Origin: Opitutales bacterium
Lineage (GTDB): Bacteria; Verrucomicrobiota; Verrucomicrobiia; Opitutales; JABSRG01
Reading direction: 5' to 3'
Assembly: GCA_028280845.1 (NCBI GenBank)
Contig: JANQKZ010000062.1
Span: 1 to 46,008 of the forward strand
DNA length: 46,008 nucleotides
In this document: piece by piece, positions 7,948 to 17,220 of the stretch
Numbering within the stretch: the first letter of the stretch is position 1
How the letters are laid out: each line of letters opens with the position of its first letter
Notes under the pieces: model-generated
What the model saw: the letters and a program-made list of their open reading frames with translations, nothing else
Told to the model about the DNA's origin: nothing
Database searches by the model: none
Translations under genes and position numbers: made by a program

Positions 7948-10467
7948 ATGGTCAGTACCGTTTTCATCACGCTATCTCTGCTGGTGGTACAGCACCCGGG
8001 AAATTCGACTTTAGCCTTCCCGGGGGAGATTCCCTCTCCGGGGTATCGGGTAGCCCCCGCGTTTAATCTGGATTTTGATGATCCGATTGTCATCGCCCAT
8101 CCACCTGGGGAAAGCAATCGGCTTTTTGTCGCCCGGCGAATTGGAGAAATTCGGGTGGTGCCCGACCTGAATGTCGAAAGTCAGGAGACCTTTTTAGATA
8201 TCACAGGAAGGGTAGGGTCCACCGAGTCGGAACGGGGTTTGCTCGGATTGGCTTTCCATCCGGATTATGAAGAGAATGGATATTTCTTTGTCTTCTATAC
8301 CCTGGATACCGACGGGGCGGAAGGGTTCGGCCTCTACAACCGGGTTTCCCGTTTCAATGTATTCGTCGAGGATGGAAATCGAGGCGATCCCGATTCGGAG
8401 GTGATCTTGATCGAGCAGCGCGATGAGGCCGGTAACCACAACGGGGGGGATATCCATTTTGGCCCGGATGGTTACCTCTACATTGCGCTGGGCGACGAGG
8501 GGGGATCCAATGACAACCTCGATAACAGCCAGCGAATCGATAAAGATTTTTTTGCCGGTATTCTCCGCATCGATGTGGATGAGTTACCCGAGAACCTGGA
8601 ACCCAATACCCATCCTGCAGTGATTGGGAATTACCGAGTGCCGGCAGACAATCCCTGGGTAGGGGCTACCTCCTTTAATGGTATCCCCGTTGACCCGACC
8701 GAGGTGCGGACTGAGTTCTTTGCCGTTGGACTGCGCAACCCGTGGCGGATGTCTTTTGATCCGGCTACGGGGACCCTTTGGTGCGCGGATGTGGGGCAGG
8801 GAGAGCGCGAGGAAGTAAATCAGATCCGGAGAGGGGGAAACTATGGGTGGAAATTCCGCGAAGGGTTTATCGAGACCCCAGGCATCGCAGAGGATCCTCC
8901 TGCGGGGTTTACCTATGATGACCCGGTTCATGACTACGGGAGATCCCTGGGAACTTCCGTGACCGGAGGGCTTGTCTATCGAGGCAGTCGTCTTGCGGAG
9001 CTGACCGGGAGCTATATTTTTGCCGATTTTCTCTCGGGAAATATCTGGAGTTTAGCCTTTGATGATCAGGAGGAAGCAAGGGTTGAGCTGCTAGCTAATC
9101 ACCAGGGAGTTGTCGCCTTTGGAGTTGATCCCAGGACTAATGATCTATTGATGGCAGATCTGTTTTCGGGCGACCTGCTTCGTCTGGTCCCGGAGACCGA
9201 CGATAGCTCTTTGCCCGAGCTCCTTTCAGAAACGGGTGCTTTTTCGGACTTGAGTAATCTGACCGTTGCTGAAGGTATACGGCCTTACATCATCAACCAT
9301 CCGTTCTGGTCGGATCATGCTGAAAAGGCACGATGGTTCTCCATCCCGAACCCCGAGGACCAAATACGGTTTCAGAGCGATTCCCCATGGGCCTTTCCAG
9401 ACGGAATGGTCTGGATCAAACACTTCGATATGGAAATGGTGCGGGGCGACCCCACGAGTAAGCGCCGTTTGGAAACCCGCTTTATCATAAAAAATGAGGG
9501 GGGGGCTTATGGGCTGACCTACAGATGGAACGAAAATCAAACCGATGCTACCCTTGTCGGGATCGAGGGGGAGGACGAGGTCTTGTCGATCCAGGTGGGG
9601 GAAGAGGTCATTGAGCAATCTTGGCGGTACCCAAGTCGCGCCGAATGCCTGGCCTGCCACACTCAAGCCGCGGGACACGCTCTGAGTTTCAACACACGGC
9701 AATTAAACACTATGGTGGATAGGATAAACCAGATTCTGGCCATCGCCGGGGAGGGCTATTTTGAAAATCCCCCAAGCTCGGTGAATCCCCAGCAGCAACT
9801 GGTTCCCCTGGACCATGACAAGGCCAGTCTGGAATTTCGTGCGCGGTCTTACATTCAAGTCAATTGTGCAGGGTGCCACCAACCTGGCACTCAGGTCGTC
9901 TCCGAGTGGGATGGTCGCATCAGCACTCCCCTGGATCGTGCAGGTATTCTGAATCAGCCGCCAGCGGGGGTGAATCCGGCTACCAGCCTCTTGCGACTCA
10001 TCGCGCCTGGAGATCCGGACAACTCGGATATGCTGCAACGAATATCCGCCTTGGGCCCGAATCATATGCCTCCTATTGCCACGAATGTGCTGAATTCCGT
10101 AGCAGTCGATACCTTAACAGCCTGGATCAACAGTATCCCCGAAGGTGAGCTTTGGTCCGGAGAATTGGGCCTTAAACGAATTGATTGGTTCGGTTGGATT
10201 TATGATGAAGGAGATCCATGGATCTGGCACCTCGACCATGGATGGCTGTATACCAATGGTCCGAATCAGGAGAGTATTTTCCTGTATGACCGGGCGCTGG
10301 GGAGTTGGCTGTGGACGAATAGAACCGTTTATCCATGGGTTTACTATTTTGAGCCCGGAGCCACGGCCCGGTGGATCTGGTTTAACGGACCGTCTTCAAG
10401 CCAGCAAACCCGCTGGTTCTGGGATCCCTCCCTGTCCACCTATTTTTCGGTCGGAACCTCATTGTGA
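7948..10467 (+). CDS. Secreted PQQ-type sugar dehydrogenase fused to a diheme cytochrome c, with Trp-rich tail
   Basis: 839 residues with an N-terminal signal peptide (about 1-24). Residues about 30-415 are a glucose/sorbosone dehydrogenase beta-propeller (LFVARRIGEIRVV, RGLLGLAFHPDY, GNHNGGDIHFGPDGYLY, GLRNPWRMSFDP, NYGWKFREG), the fold that holds PQQ. Residues about 425-725 match the SO2930-type cytochrome module, with two haem sites: CLACH (567-571) and CAGCH (640-644). Residues 746-839 form an aromatic, Trp-rich module that begins DWFGWIYDEGDPW. The likely action is periplasmic or surface oxidation of a sugar with direct electron transfer to the attached haems. It opens a run of four carbohydrate-related genes. 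The Trp-rich tail recalls a C-terminal module I associate with Opitutae exported proteins; its function is unknown to me. Confidence 0.85.
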   Translation: MVSTVFITLSLLVVQHPGNSTLAFPGEIPSPGYRVAPAFNLDFDDPIVIAHPPGESNRLFVARRIGEIRVVPDLNVESQETFLDITGRVGSTESERGLLGLAFHPDYEENGYFFVFYTLDTDGAEGFGLYNRVSRFNVFVEDGNRGDPDSEVILIEQRDEAGNHNGGDIHFGPDGYLYIALGDEGGSNDNLDNSQRIDKDFFAGILRIDVDELPENLEPNTHPAVIGNYRVPADNPWVGATSFNGIPVDPTEVRTEFFAVGLRNPWRMSFDPATGTLWCADVGQGEREEVNQIRRGGNYGWKFREGFIETPGIAEDPPAGFTYDDPVHDYGRSLGTSVTGGLVYRGSRLAELTGSYIFADFLSGNIWSLAFDDQEEARVELLANHQGVVAFGVDPRTNDLLMADLFSGDLLRLVPETDDSSLPELLSETGAFSDLSNLTVAEGIRPYIINHPFWSDHAEKARWFSIPNPEDQIRFQSDSPWAFPDGMVWIKHFDMEMVRGDPTSKRRLETRFIIKNEGGAYGLTYRWNENQTDATLVGIEGEDEVLSIQVGEEVIEQSWRYPSRAECLACHTQAAGHALSFNTRQLNTMVDRINQILAIAGEGYFENPPSSVNPQQQLVPLDHDKASLEFRARSYIQVNCAGCHQPGTQVVSEWDGRISTPLDRAGILNQPPAGVNPATSLLRLIAPGDPDNSDMLQRISALGPNHMPPIATNVLNSVAVDTLTAWINSIPEGELWSGELGLKRIDWFGWIYDEGDPWIWHLDHGWLYTNGPNQESIFLYDRALGSWLWTNRTVYPWVYYFEPGATARWIWFNGPSSSQQTRWFWDPSLSTYFSVGTSL

Positions 10468-10595
10468 GTTTTCATCGATGTTGAATAAAAAAGGAAGGCG
10501 ACCTGATGTTCTCTTTGCTTATTCCATAAACGCTCTAACGGTAATCCGAGGTGAGGTTTGAAGGTCCCGTCGCCAGCTCAAAGATAAGGGGATTT

Positions 10596-12518
10596 ATGAA
10601 ACGCTCTGTTCTGTTTGCCCTGTTCGCCGCCATTTTTGTAGCGCCCGCCAGCCTATTGCCCTGGGAAAAGGCTCAGGCCCCCTTGGAAACGCCCTGGGCC
10701 GCTGATGTGGACCCCGCGAATGTGCTACCTGAATATCCGAGGCCCATCATGGTGCGGGAGGCCTGGAAAAACCTGAATGGGGTATGGGACTTTGAACCGA
10801 TCCCGTCGATCAACCTGCCGCTTGATGCTATTTTATATTCCAGGGAAATCCTCGTGCCGTTTCCCTGGGAAAGTGCGCTGTCTGGAATTCGAGAACAGTA
10901 TAAAGACACCTGGAGCGCAGCCTATCGGAGATCGTTTTCCATACCTGAGGGTTGGATGAAGGACGACTCTCGGCTATTACTTCATTTTGGAGCGGTAGAT
11001 TGGCATTGCCGGGTGTTTGTCAACGGGAGTTTCGCCGGGGAACACAAGGGCGGGTTTGATGCCTTCTTTTTTGACATTGGAAACCTCGTTCTGTCTGACG
11101 CGTCGAACGAGCTGGTCGTCCTGGTGTATGATCCCGGCAATGAAGAAGGCATCGCGGTGGGCAAGCAGTCCAACCGGCGGTTTGAAGATTCCGGGCGCTA
11201 TACCTATTCCCCGGCATCCGGGATCTGGCAGACCGTATGGCTGGAACCGGTTCCAGAAACCTATCTGCACGACTTTCGCATCGTACCTGATATCGACCGG
11301 GAGCACATCACGGTGACGGTAAATACCAATACACAGGTTGAGGGTATTGAAACGGAGGTGATTGTTCGCATCGGAGAGCGGGTGGTCAGTCGTAGCGGCG
11401 GACGGCTCTTTCAGCCCTTTCAGGTGGAGATCCCCAATCCACGCCTATGGTGGCCGGAAGACCCGTTTTTGTATGATGTGGATATCCTCCTCAAAACGGC
11501 GGGCGGCACGATTGTGGATGCGGTAGAATCCTACTTCGGGATGCGCAAAATTTCCCTTGGCGAATTTTATCAAGACGACCGGGGGCGCCCGCGGGGACCG
11601 TTTCAGAAAATCCTGTTGAACAACGAATTCGTCTTTCAAATGGGGCCCCTGGATCAGGGATACTGGCCGGATGGACTGTTTACGGCGCCTACCGATGCTG
11701 CATTAAAATGGGATGTGGAACAGACCAAAGCCTGGGGGTATAACATGACCCGAAAGCACATTAAGGTAGAACCACAGCGCTGGTTTTACTGGTGTGATAA
11801 ATTGGGTCTGCTGGTGTGGCAGGATATGCCGAGTACGTTCAGGGTGCGAACAGAGGAAGAGAAAACCCAATTCGAGCTGGAGTTGGATCGCATGGTAAAG
11901 ACGCATTGGAACCATCCTTCGGTGGTCAACTGGATCGTGTTCAATGAGCACTGGGGCGCGTATGACGTGGTCCGCCTAACCCAGCACGTGATGGAGCTGG
12001 ACCCCTCTCGCCTGGTTACAGGAAACAGTGGCATCGACGCGGGGACACCCGACCTCGATTACGAGGTGGGCCATATCAAAGACAACCATCACTATCGTCC
12101 TCCCACGAATCCTTTTCCCTCTACCCATCGGGCCGTGGTGAATGGGGAGTATGGGGCGATCGGATACAAGATACCCGGGCATATCTGGAATCCCGATGAA
12201 GATGATGGGGACTGGGTCCACCACAATTACGCTGGGATCGATGCCGCTACCGAAGAATATGAGCGTTTCATCGAGATGTTGCATACCTTTAAAGAACGAG
12301 ATGCCTTATCCGGAGCGGTCTACACTCAGTGGACGGATCTGGAGAGTGAAATGAATGGGATTTATACCTATGACCGCAAACAGGAAAAGTTGCACCGTGA
12401 TCGGGTGACCCGAGCCAATCGTTCACTCTGGGAAGATGACCGGAACCCTGGGGGTTCCCCGGATGAAGACTCCACGGCGGTGGAGGACCTGGATGGCGGG
12501 CCGGATACGATTGACTAG
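10596..12518 (+). CDS. Secreted glycoside hydrolase family 2 protein
   Basis: 640 residues from ATG 10596, which has an AAGGGG ribosome site 5 bases upstream and starts a clear signal peptide (MKRSVLFALFAAIFVAPAS). Upstream in-frame starts would bury that signal. The order is a jelly-roll sugar-binding domain (about 45-215, with YRRSFSIP and HFGAVDW), an immunoglobulin-like domain (about 225-315) and a TIM barrel. The general acid/base is E451 in FNEHWGA and the nucleophile is E518 in NGEYGAIGY, both at family-typical spacing. The protein is compact and lacks the long C-terminal domains of LacZ. Beta-galactosidase, glucuronidase or mannosidase activity is possible; specificity cannot be read from the sequence. 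It probably acts in the periplasm beside the sugar dehydrogenase. Confidence 0.88.
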   Translation: MKRSVLFALFAAIFVAPASLLPWEKAQAPLETPWAADVDPANVLPEYPRPIMVREAWKNLNGVWDFEPIPSINLPLDAILYSREILVPFPWESALSGIREQYKDTWSAAYRRSFSIPEGWMKDDSRLLLHFGAVDWHCRVFVNGSFAGEHKGGFDAFFFDIGNLVLSDASNELVVLVYDPGNEEGIAVGKQSNRRFEDSGRYTYSPASGIWQTVWLEPVPETYLHDFRIVPDIDREHITVTVNTNTQVEGIETEVIVRIGERVVSRSGGRLFQPFQVEIPNPRLWWPEDPFLYDVDILLKTAGGTIVDAVESYFGMRKISLGEFYQDDRGRPRGPFQKILLNNEFVFQMGPLDQGYWPDGLFTAPTDAALKWDVEQTKAWGYNMTRKHIKVEPQRWFYWCDKLGLLVWQDMPSTFRVRTEEEKTQFELELDRMVKTHWNHPSVVNWIVFNEHWGAYDVVRLTQHVMELDPSRLVTGNSGIDAGTPDLDYEVGHIKDNHHYRPPTNPFPSTHRAVVNGEYGAIGYKIPGHIWNPDEDDGDWVHHNYAGIDAATEEYERFIEMLHTFKERDALSGAVYTQWTDLESEMNGIYTYDRKQEKLHRDRVTRANRSLWEDDRNPGGSPDEDSTAVEDLDGGPDTID

Positions 12519-12592
12519 GCCAAGAACCGACCAACGGCGGGCGTTGACCGAGTGGACTTGCGCCGGTGTCGGGTTTCCCTTATGAGCCTTTC

Positions 12593-13693
12593 ATGTCCTC
12601 AATCAATCGACGTACGTTCATCGACCGATCTCTTAAGGGAGCGGGGGTAACCCTGGTAGCATCATCAGTTGGGAGGTCGCTGACTGCTGCTCCCCAGGAA
12701 AGCCGGAAGATTGGATATGCTTTGGTGGGTTTGGGGAATTACTCGACTCACCAGCTTGCCCCGGCTTTAAAAGAGACGGTTCACAGTAAGCTGGCGGGCA
12801 TTGTCACGGGCAGCCCCAGGAAAATTCCTAATTGGAAGGTGCGCCACGGGCTGGCCGATGCGCATATCTACAACTACGAAAATTTTGATTCGATTGCAGA
12901 CGATTCAGCGATCGACGTCGTGTATGTCGTCTTACCCAATTCGATGCATAAGGAGTATACGATTCGGGCCGCGGAGGCGGGGAAGCATGTGCTCTGCGAA
13001 AAGCCAATGGCCCTGAATGCAGCGGAGTGCCGAGAGATGATTGCCGCCTGCAAGGCCAATGGTGTCTTTCTCGGGATGGGTTATCGGCTCCACTATGAAC
13101 CGCATCATCGGTTGGTGAAAGACTTTGCCAAGGGCGAAAAATTGGGAGTTCCCACCTACTTCCAGGGCGAATTTGCTTTTCGGATTGGAGGACCTGGTCA
13201 ATGGCGGCTTAAAAAGGAGCTCGCCGGGGGAGGTGCCATGATGGATGTGGGCGTCTACTGTGTCCAAGGAGCGCGTTACGCTTTCGGGGAGGAACCGGTG
13301 GCGGTTCGAGCCCAGGAGTTTAAAACTGACCCCGTGAAGTTTGCGGAGGTAGATGAAACCATCAGTTGGCAAATGGAATTCCCGAGCGGGGCAGTGGCTA
13401 ACTGCACCACGTCTTATAATGCCAGAACTAACCGGCTGTATGTGAGCTATGAGAATGGTGTCGTGGAAATTGAACCTGCCTATGGCTATGGGGGTATCCA
13501 GGGCCGGATCAACTTCGACAAGATGGAATTCCCGGCCGTCAACCAGCAGGCGATCCACATGGATGCATTTGCCTTGGAGATTATGGAAGGGAGACCTCCG
13601 GCAATCAGTGGAGAGGAGGGCCTGAGGGACATGGTTGTTATTGATGCCCTTTACGAATCCATTCAGAACCATGGCAAACGCATTACCCTATGA
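12593..13693 (+). CDS. TAT-exported Gfo/Idh/MocA-family oxidoreductase
   Basis: 366 residues from ATG 12593; a GTG nine codons upstream adds nothing recognisable. The N-terminus carries a twin-arginine signal (INRRTFIDRS followed by a hydrophobic stretch to AAPQ), so it is exported folded with its cofactor, as in periplasmic glucose-fructose oxidoreductase. The Rossmann start is YALVGLGNYS and the catalytic motif is EKPMAL (E136-K137-P138). A beta-sheet domain follows, with GGGAMMDVGVYCVQGARY. NAD(P)-dependent interconversion of a sugar or glycoside is likely. Its stop overlaps the next ATG by four bases (ATGA), so the SGNH esterase is co-translated. Confidence 0.88.
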   Translation: MSSINRRTFIDRSLKGAGVTLVASSVGRSLTAAPQESRKIGYALVGLGNYSTHQLAPALKETVHSKLAGIVTGSPRKIPNWKVRHGLADAHIYNYENFDSIADDSAIDVVYVVLPNSMHKEYTIRAAEAGKHVLCEKPMALNAAECREMIAACKANGVFLGMGYRLHYEPHHRLVKDFAKGEKLGVPTYFQGEFAFRIGGPGQWRLKKELAGGGAMMDVGVYCVQGARYAFGEEPVAVRAQEFKTDPVKFAEVDETISWQMEFPSGAVANCTTSYNARTNRLYVSYENGVVEIEPAYGYGGIQGRINFDKMEFPAVNQQAIHMDAFALEIMEGRPPAISGEEGLRDMVVIDALYESIQNHGKRITL

Positions 13694-14445
13694 ATCGTTT
13701 CATCCTCTTTTGTCTACTTCTTCTCCCGTTTTGGAATGGGGTGGCTTTAGCCGACCACCACTCCGATGCCATACCTCTGGCGCAAAATTCATCTCCACGC
13801 CTTAAGTCGCATACATGGATGTCCTTAGCGGATTGGTATAGCCTGCATGCAGAGGATGTTGCTCTGGCAGAGAAAGGAGATGCTCCCCTCCTGTTTATTG
13901 GTGACTCCATAACCCAGGGATGGAATGGAAATGGTCAGTCCGCTTGGGACAAGCACTTTGGTCTTCGCGGAGCGGTGAACTTTGGGATCGGGGGAGATCA
14001 AACCCAGAATCTCGTTTGGCGATTGCGCCATGGGGCCACGAGTAACTTGTCTCCTCGTGCGATTGTTCTCCTTATCGGTACCAACAATTTTGGGTTTAAT
14101 CCGGACGAAGCACCCATTCACGTTGCGGCGGGGGTAGCACAGGTCGTAGACCAACTCCATGCCTCCTTTCCTAAGGCCGATATTCTACTCATGGCTGTCT
14201 TCCCACGAAACAGGGAAGCCGATCATGCCAACCGAGGCAAAATTGCTAAGCTGAACACCGCTATAGCTCCACTCGGTCACCGGGATTACGTCACCTTTAT
14301 GGATATCAACACCAAGCTCTTGAAGCCGGATGGTACCCTTTCCAAGGATGTCATGTATGACTATCTTCACCTGACCGAACAGGGGTATCAAATCTGGGCT
14401 GAGGCGATTTTACCTTGGGTGGCCGCCCGGGTTGATCTTCCGTAA
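13690..14445 (+). CDS. Secreted SGNH/GDSL hydrolase (esterase)
   Basis: 251 residues with a signal peptide (MNRFILFCLLLLPFWNGVALA). The SGNH blocks are present: FIGDSITQGW with nucleophile S73, the glycine of FGIGGDQTQN, the asparagine of LIGTNN, and DYLHLTEQGY with D224 and H227. The layout resembles PAF-acetylhydrolase-like bacterial esterases that remove acetyl groups from polysaccharides. Coupling through ATGA to the Gfo/Idh/MocA gene, and the GH2 gene upstream, support de-esterification of a glycan as its role. Lipase or thioesterase activity cannot be excluded. Confidence 0.88.
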   Translation: MNRFILFCLLLLPFWNGVALADHHSDAIPLAQNSSPRLKSHTWMSLADWYSLHAEDVALAEKGDAPLLFIGDSITQGWNGNGQSAWDKHFGLRGAVNFGIGGDQTQNLVWRLRHGATSNLSPRAIVLLIGTNNFGFNPDEAPIHVAAGVAQVVDQLHASFPKADILLMAVFPRNREADHANRGKIAKLNTAIAPLGHRDYVTFMDINTKLLKPDGTLSKDVMYDYLHLTEQGYQIWAEAILPWVAARVDLP

Positions 14446-14549
14446 ATCTGCTCATGCTTCACTTCAGAGGTAGTGCTCTCTTCCGGGGATGGAACAACGA
14501 GCACCACGATTGTGGGAGCCTGACCAAGATTTGGGGGTTACGACTTCGC

Positions 14550-14573
14550 TTTCGGCTATTCCACAGCCCGAAA
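14550..14573. terminator. Hairpin between convergent genes
   Basis: TTTCGGCT (14550-14557) pairs with AGCC-C-GAAA (14565-14573), an eight-pair stem with one bulged C and a seven-base loop. It lies between the end of the SGNH gene and the end of feoB, which converge. A T-rich stretch (TTTTCTTT) comes nine bases later on the plus strand. It could serve both genes as a terminator. The rest of 14446-14629 shows no gene. Confidence 0.35.
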
Positions 14574-14629
14574 CCCTTGGAGTTTTCTTTGGTGTCGTAG
14601 CCTTCTTAATGACAGGTGCCGAAAGGCGG

Positions 14630-16867
14630 TTAGATAAAGAGCATGCCGAGTTGGTAGGTGAGGATTGCTCCCAGCCAGGCCACTCCGGTCATGAAGAAAA
14701 AGGACCCAAAGGCCCATCGGTTATTCAACTCGCGGCTCATGATGGCCACGGTGGCCCCGCATTGTTGGCAAAGGGCGAAGAAGACCATGATGGCCAGGGC
14801 TACGGGAATGTTGAACACACGCTGTCCGGCTTTAGCGGTGCCTTCAGGCCATACCTGGTTGGCCATTACCGCTCTTAAATCGCCGGATTCTGCGTCCACA
14901 TCTCCGCCCAGACTGTAAATGACCCCCATGGTGGAAATAATGACTTCGCGCGCAGGAAAACTGGAAAGCACGCCAACCGTGATTTTCCAATCAAAGCCAG
15001 CCAGAGCAAAGACGGGTTGAACCAGCTTTCCGAGACGTCCCATAACACTTTGTTCAATGTAGGCACTGTCAATTCTGTCCTGAAGGGACTGCTCCAACTC
15101 CGGGAAGCTCTCCGGGGCTTCCAAATATGCGGCCAGCTCCTGCGCTGTCATGGTGCCGGCCTGGTCTAGTTCGGTGATAAATGCTTGGGTTTGCTGTTCC
15201 GCCAAGGCGACGGGCCTTGGGAAGTAAAGCAGAGCCCAGATGACAATCGTGATTGAGAAAATGATGGTTCCCGCCTCGCGAACAAATCGTGCACCCTGAG
15301 CAATCAATCGAAGCCCGATATCAGGTAATCGGGGAAATCGATAGGAGGGGAGCTCCATCAGGAATGGTTGTCCCTTCGATTTCAGCATGACCTTATTCAT
15401 GAACCAGGCTACGGGGGCGGCGATGAGCAATCCGACGATGTGCATACCGAAGAGGGCCACGCCGGCCCAAAAGGCCCCGTAGACCGGTTCGATAAACGCT
15501 CCAATGAGTAAGACATAGACCGGTAAGCGCGCTGAACAACTCATGAAGGGGGCCACAAAGATGGTCGTGAGCCTGGATTTCGGGTCCTCGATCGTTCGCG
15601 CTGCCATGATTCCCGGGATCGCGCAGGCATAGCTGGAGATGAGGGGCACAAAGCTCTTCCCGTTGAGACCACACCAGCTGAACATTTTGTCCATGAGAAA
15701 GGCTGCCCGAGCCATATAGCCTGTGTCTTCAAGAACGGTGATAAAGAAAAACAAGATCAGGATCTGGGGAAGAAAGATCAGCACGGATCCCACACCCTCG
15801 ATGATCCCATCCACCACCATGCTCTGAACAATCGGGGTGGCGGCAAATAGCGGTTCAATAATGTCTTGAACCCATACCTTTGCTCCATCAATCAAGTCCA
15901 TGATAGGTCCGGCCCAGGAATAAACGGACTGAAATACGAGAAAGATGAGGGCGAGGAAGAGAATCGGTCCGCCAACGGGGTGAGTAAAAACCTTGTCTAA
16001 GCGTTTACTGGTTGGGTCGCTGAGCCCAAGCTCGTCTGGCAGGACTTCTTTTAAGAGCGTATCGATCCGCTTGTTGATGAAGACCGCCTCAGCTGCAAGA
16101 GGGTGAATCGCCTTCTGGTGCAGGCGGTTTCGGGTATCCTGAACCAACTTATAGTAGTAAGGCTCATCCCAGTCCAGACGCGCGGCCACGGCCGGATGGG
16201 CGTCGAAGAGAATACGTAAGGCATCGGCTCGGTTGAGGAGCACGTTTACTTTTTCGGCTCCTTGTTCAATTTCCTCCAAGGCCTCTTGGATTGGTGGAGA
16301 CCAGCGGATCCGGTTTATGGTGCTGGGTGACTCCAGAGCCGCCTCGATCGCGGTTTCCAATTGATCCAGACCTTTGCCGCTTGTTGCACTGACGGGGATA
16401 CAGGGTATACCCAGTTCACGCTCCAGAACCTCCAGATGGAAACTGGCTTTCCTTCGCTCCACCCGGTCCCAGAAGTTCAGGCAAAGAATCGAAGGAATGC
16501 CCAGTTCGGCAGCCTGCAGGATAAGAAAGAGCTGTCGCCTGAGTTGTAGTGGATCGACCACGCATAAGAGCAAATCCGGGGTATCATCAGAAAACCGCCC
16601 CTCCAGCGCGTCAATGACCACGCGTTCGTCCGGAGACTCCGCAGCCATGGAGTAGGTGCCCGGAAGATCTATAATGTCGTGCGTGATTCCGGACAAGGTC
16701 GACTTCCCCACATGGCGTTCCACGGTGACTCCGGGATAATTAGCGACCTTTTGCCGGAGCCCGGTCAGGCGATTGAACAGGGTGCTTTTTCCTGTGTTGG
16801 GACAACCCAAAATGGCAATAGTCTTATTTCCGATCTCCGGTGGAGAACTGATCGTGGCAGATTCCAT
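14630..16867 (-). CDS. feoB: Ferrous iron transporter FeoB
   Basis: 745 residues. The N-terminal G domain has G1 GCPNTGKST (21-29), G3 DLPG (67-70) and an NxxD-type G4 (CLNFWD). A spacer helix domain follows, and then the membrane core with the characteristic GVGSVLIFLPQILILFFFI, the cysteine-containing SYACAIPGIMAARTI, FSCSARLPVY-like (MSCSARLPVY) and SFPAREVIISTMG segments. It imports Fe(II) across the inner membrane; the G domain hydrolyses nucleotide. Length and order match complete FeoB proteins. It lies 12 bases after feoA, so the two form an operon read from the divergent promoter region at 17156-17220. Confidence 0.96.
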   Translation of the reverse strand: MESATISSPPEIGNKTIAILGCPNTGKSTLFNRLTGLRQKVANYPGVTVERHVGKSTLSGITHDIIDLPGTYSMAAESPDERVVIDALEGRFSDDTPDLLLCVVDPLQLRRQLFLILQAAELGIPSILCLNFWDRVERRKASFHLEVLERELGIPCIPVSATSGKGLDQLETAIEAALESPSTINRIRWSPPIQEALEEIEQGAEKVNVLLNRADALRILFDAHPAVAARLDWDEPYYYKLVQDTRNRLHQKAIHPLAAEAVFINKRIDTLLKEVLPDELGLSDPTSKRLDKVFTHPVGGPILFLALIFLVFQSVYSWAGPIMDLIDGAKVWVQDIIEPLFAATPIVQSMVVDGIIEGVGSVLIFLPQILILFFFITVLEDTGYMARAAFLMDKMFSWCGLNGKSFVPLISSYACAIPGIMAARTIEDPKSRLTTIFVAPFMSCSARLPVYVLLIGAFIEPVYGAFWAGVALFGMHIVGLLIAAPVAWFMNKVMLKSKGQPFLMELPSYRFPRLPDIGLRLIAQGARFVREAGTIIFSITIVIWALLYFPRPVALAEQQTQAFITELDQAGTMTAQELAAYLEAPESFPELEQSLQDRIDSAYIEQSVMGRLGKLVQPVFALAGFDWKITVGVLSSFPAREVIISTMGVIYSLGGDVDAESGDLRAVMANQVWPEGTAKAGQRVFNIPVALAIMVFFALCQQCGATVAIMSRELNNRWAFGSFFFMTGVAWLGAILTYQLGMLFI

Positions 16868-16879
16868 GGCAATTGGATT

Positions 16880-17155
16880 TTATTCAGCTCGGCCAACCAC
16901 AATGCGTTGAGCCTCCGATTTACGGATAGACACCACCCGGCTTCCGATTTCTACCAGGATAGGATCCTTGAAAGGAGACCTTTTCAGATACCGGACGGGC
17001 TGGCCGGGGAGAAAACCAAGTGCCATAAGCCTTTGATCTAAACCTGTTTCTAAATCAATACCCCGGATCTCTGCGCTTTCGTTCGCATTTAAGTCCGCCA
17101 AGGTAAGGGCGGGCGTGTCCTGGCATGCAAATAGGTGGTATGGGATATCAGCCAT
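16880..17155 (-). CDS. feoA: FeoA-type SH3-like protein
   Basis: 91 residues with the FeoA pattern: a short N-terminal lead, then TLADLNANESAEIRGIDLE, a RLMALGFLPGQPVRYLKRSPFKDPILVEIGSRVVSIRKSEAQRIVV core. Known role: small cytoplasmic partner needed for FeoB-dependent Fe(II) uptake. It is the first gene of the minus-strand feoAB unit, and its start faces a dyad and a divergent small gene. Two cysteine-poor ends and normal length suggest a complete protein. Confidence 0.92.
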   Translation of the reverse strand: MADIPYHLFACQDTPALTLADLNANESAEIRGIDLETGLDQRLMALGFLPGQPVRYLKRSPFKDPILVEIGSRVVSIRKSEAQRIVVGRAE

Positions 17156-17163
17156 GCGTAAAT

Positions 17164-17192
17164 CAGTTGAGATTGAATCACAATCTTGACTG
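17164..17192. promoter_or_regulatory. Dyad in the feo divergent promoter region
   Basis: CAGTTGAGATTG (17164-17175), spacer AATCA, CAATCTTGACTG (17181-17192): the 12-base arms match at 10 positions. It lies between feoA (start 17155) and the divergent Cys-rich peptide gene (start 17221). The position suggests an operator for an iron or manganese regulator. It is not a textbook Fur box. Confidence 0.5.
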
Positions 17193-17220
17193 TTGGCAAG
17201 CCTGTGCTCAGCCTTCGAAC

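Noticed and set aside
14489-14878. Plus-strand open frame near the end of feoB
   Set aside because: Most of it is antisense to the well-supported feoB, and the translation has low-complexity Gly/His/Glu character.
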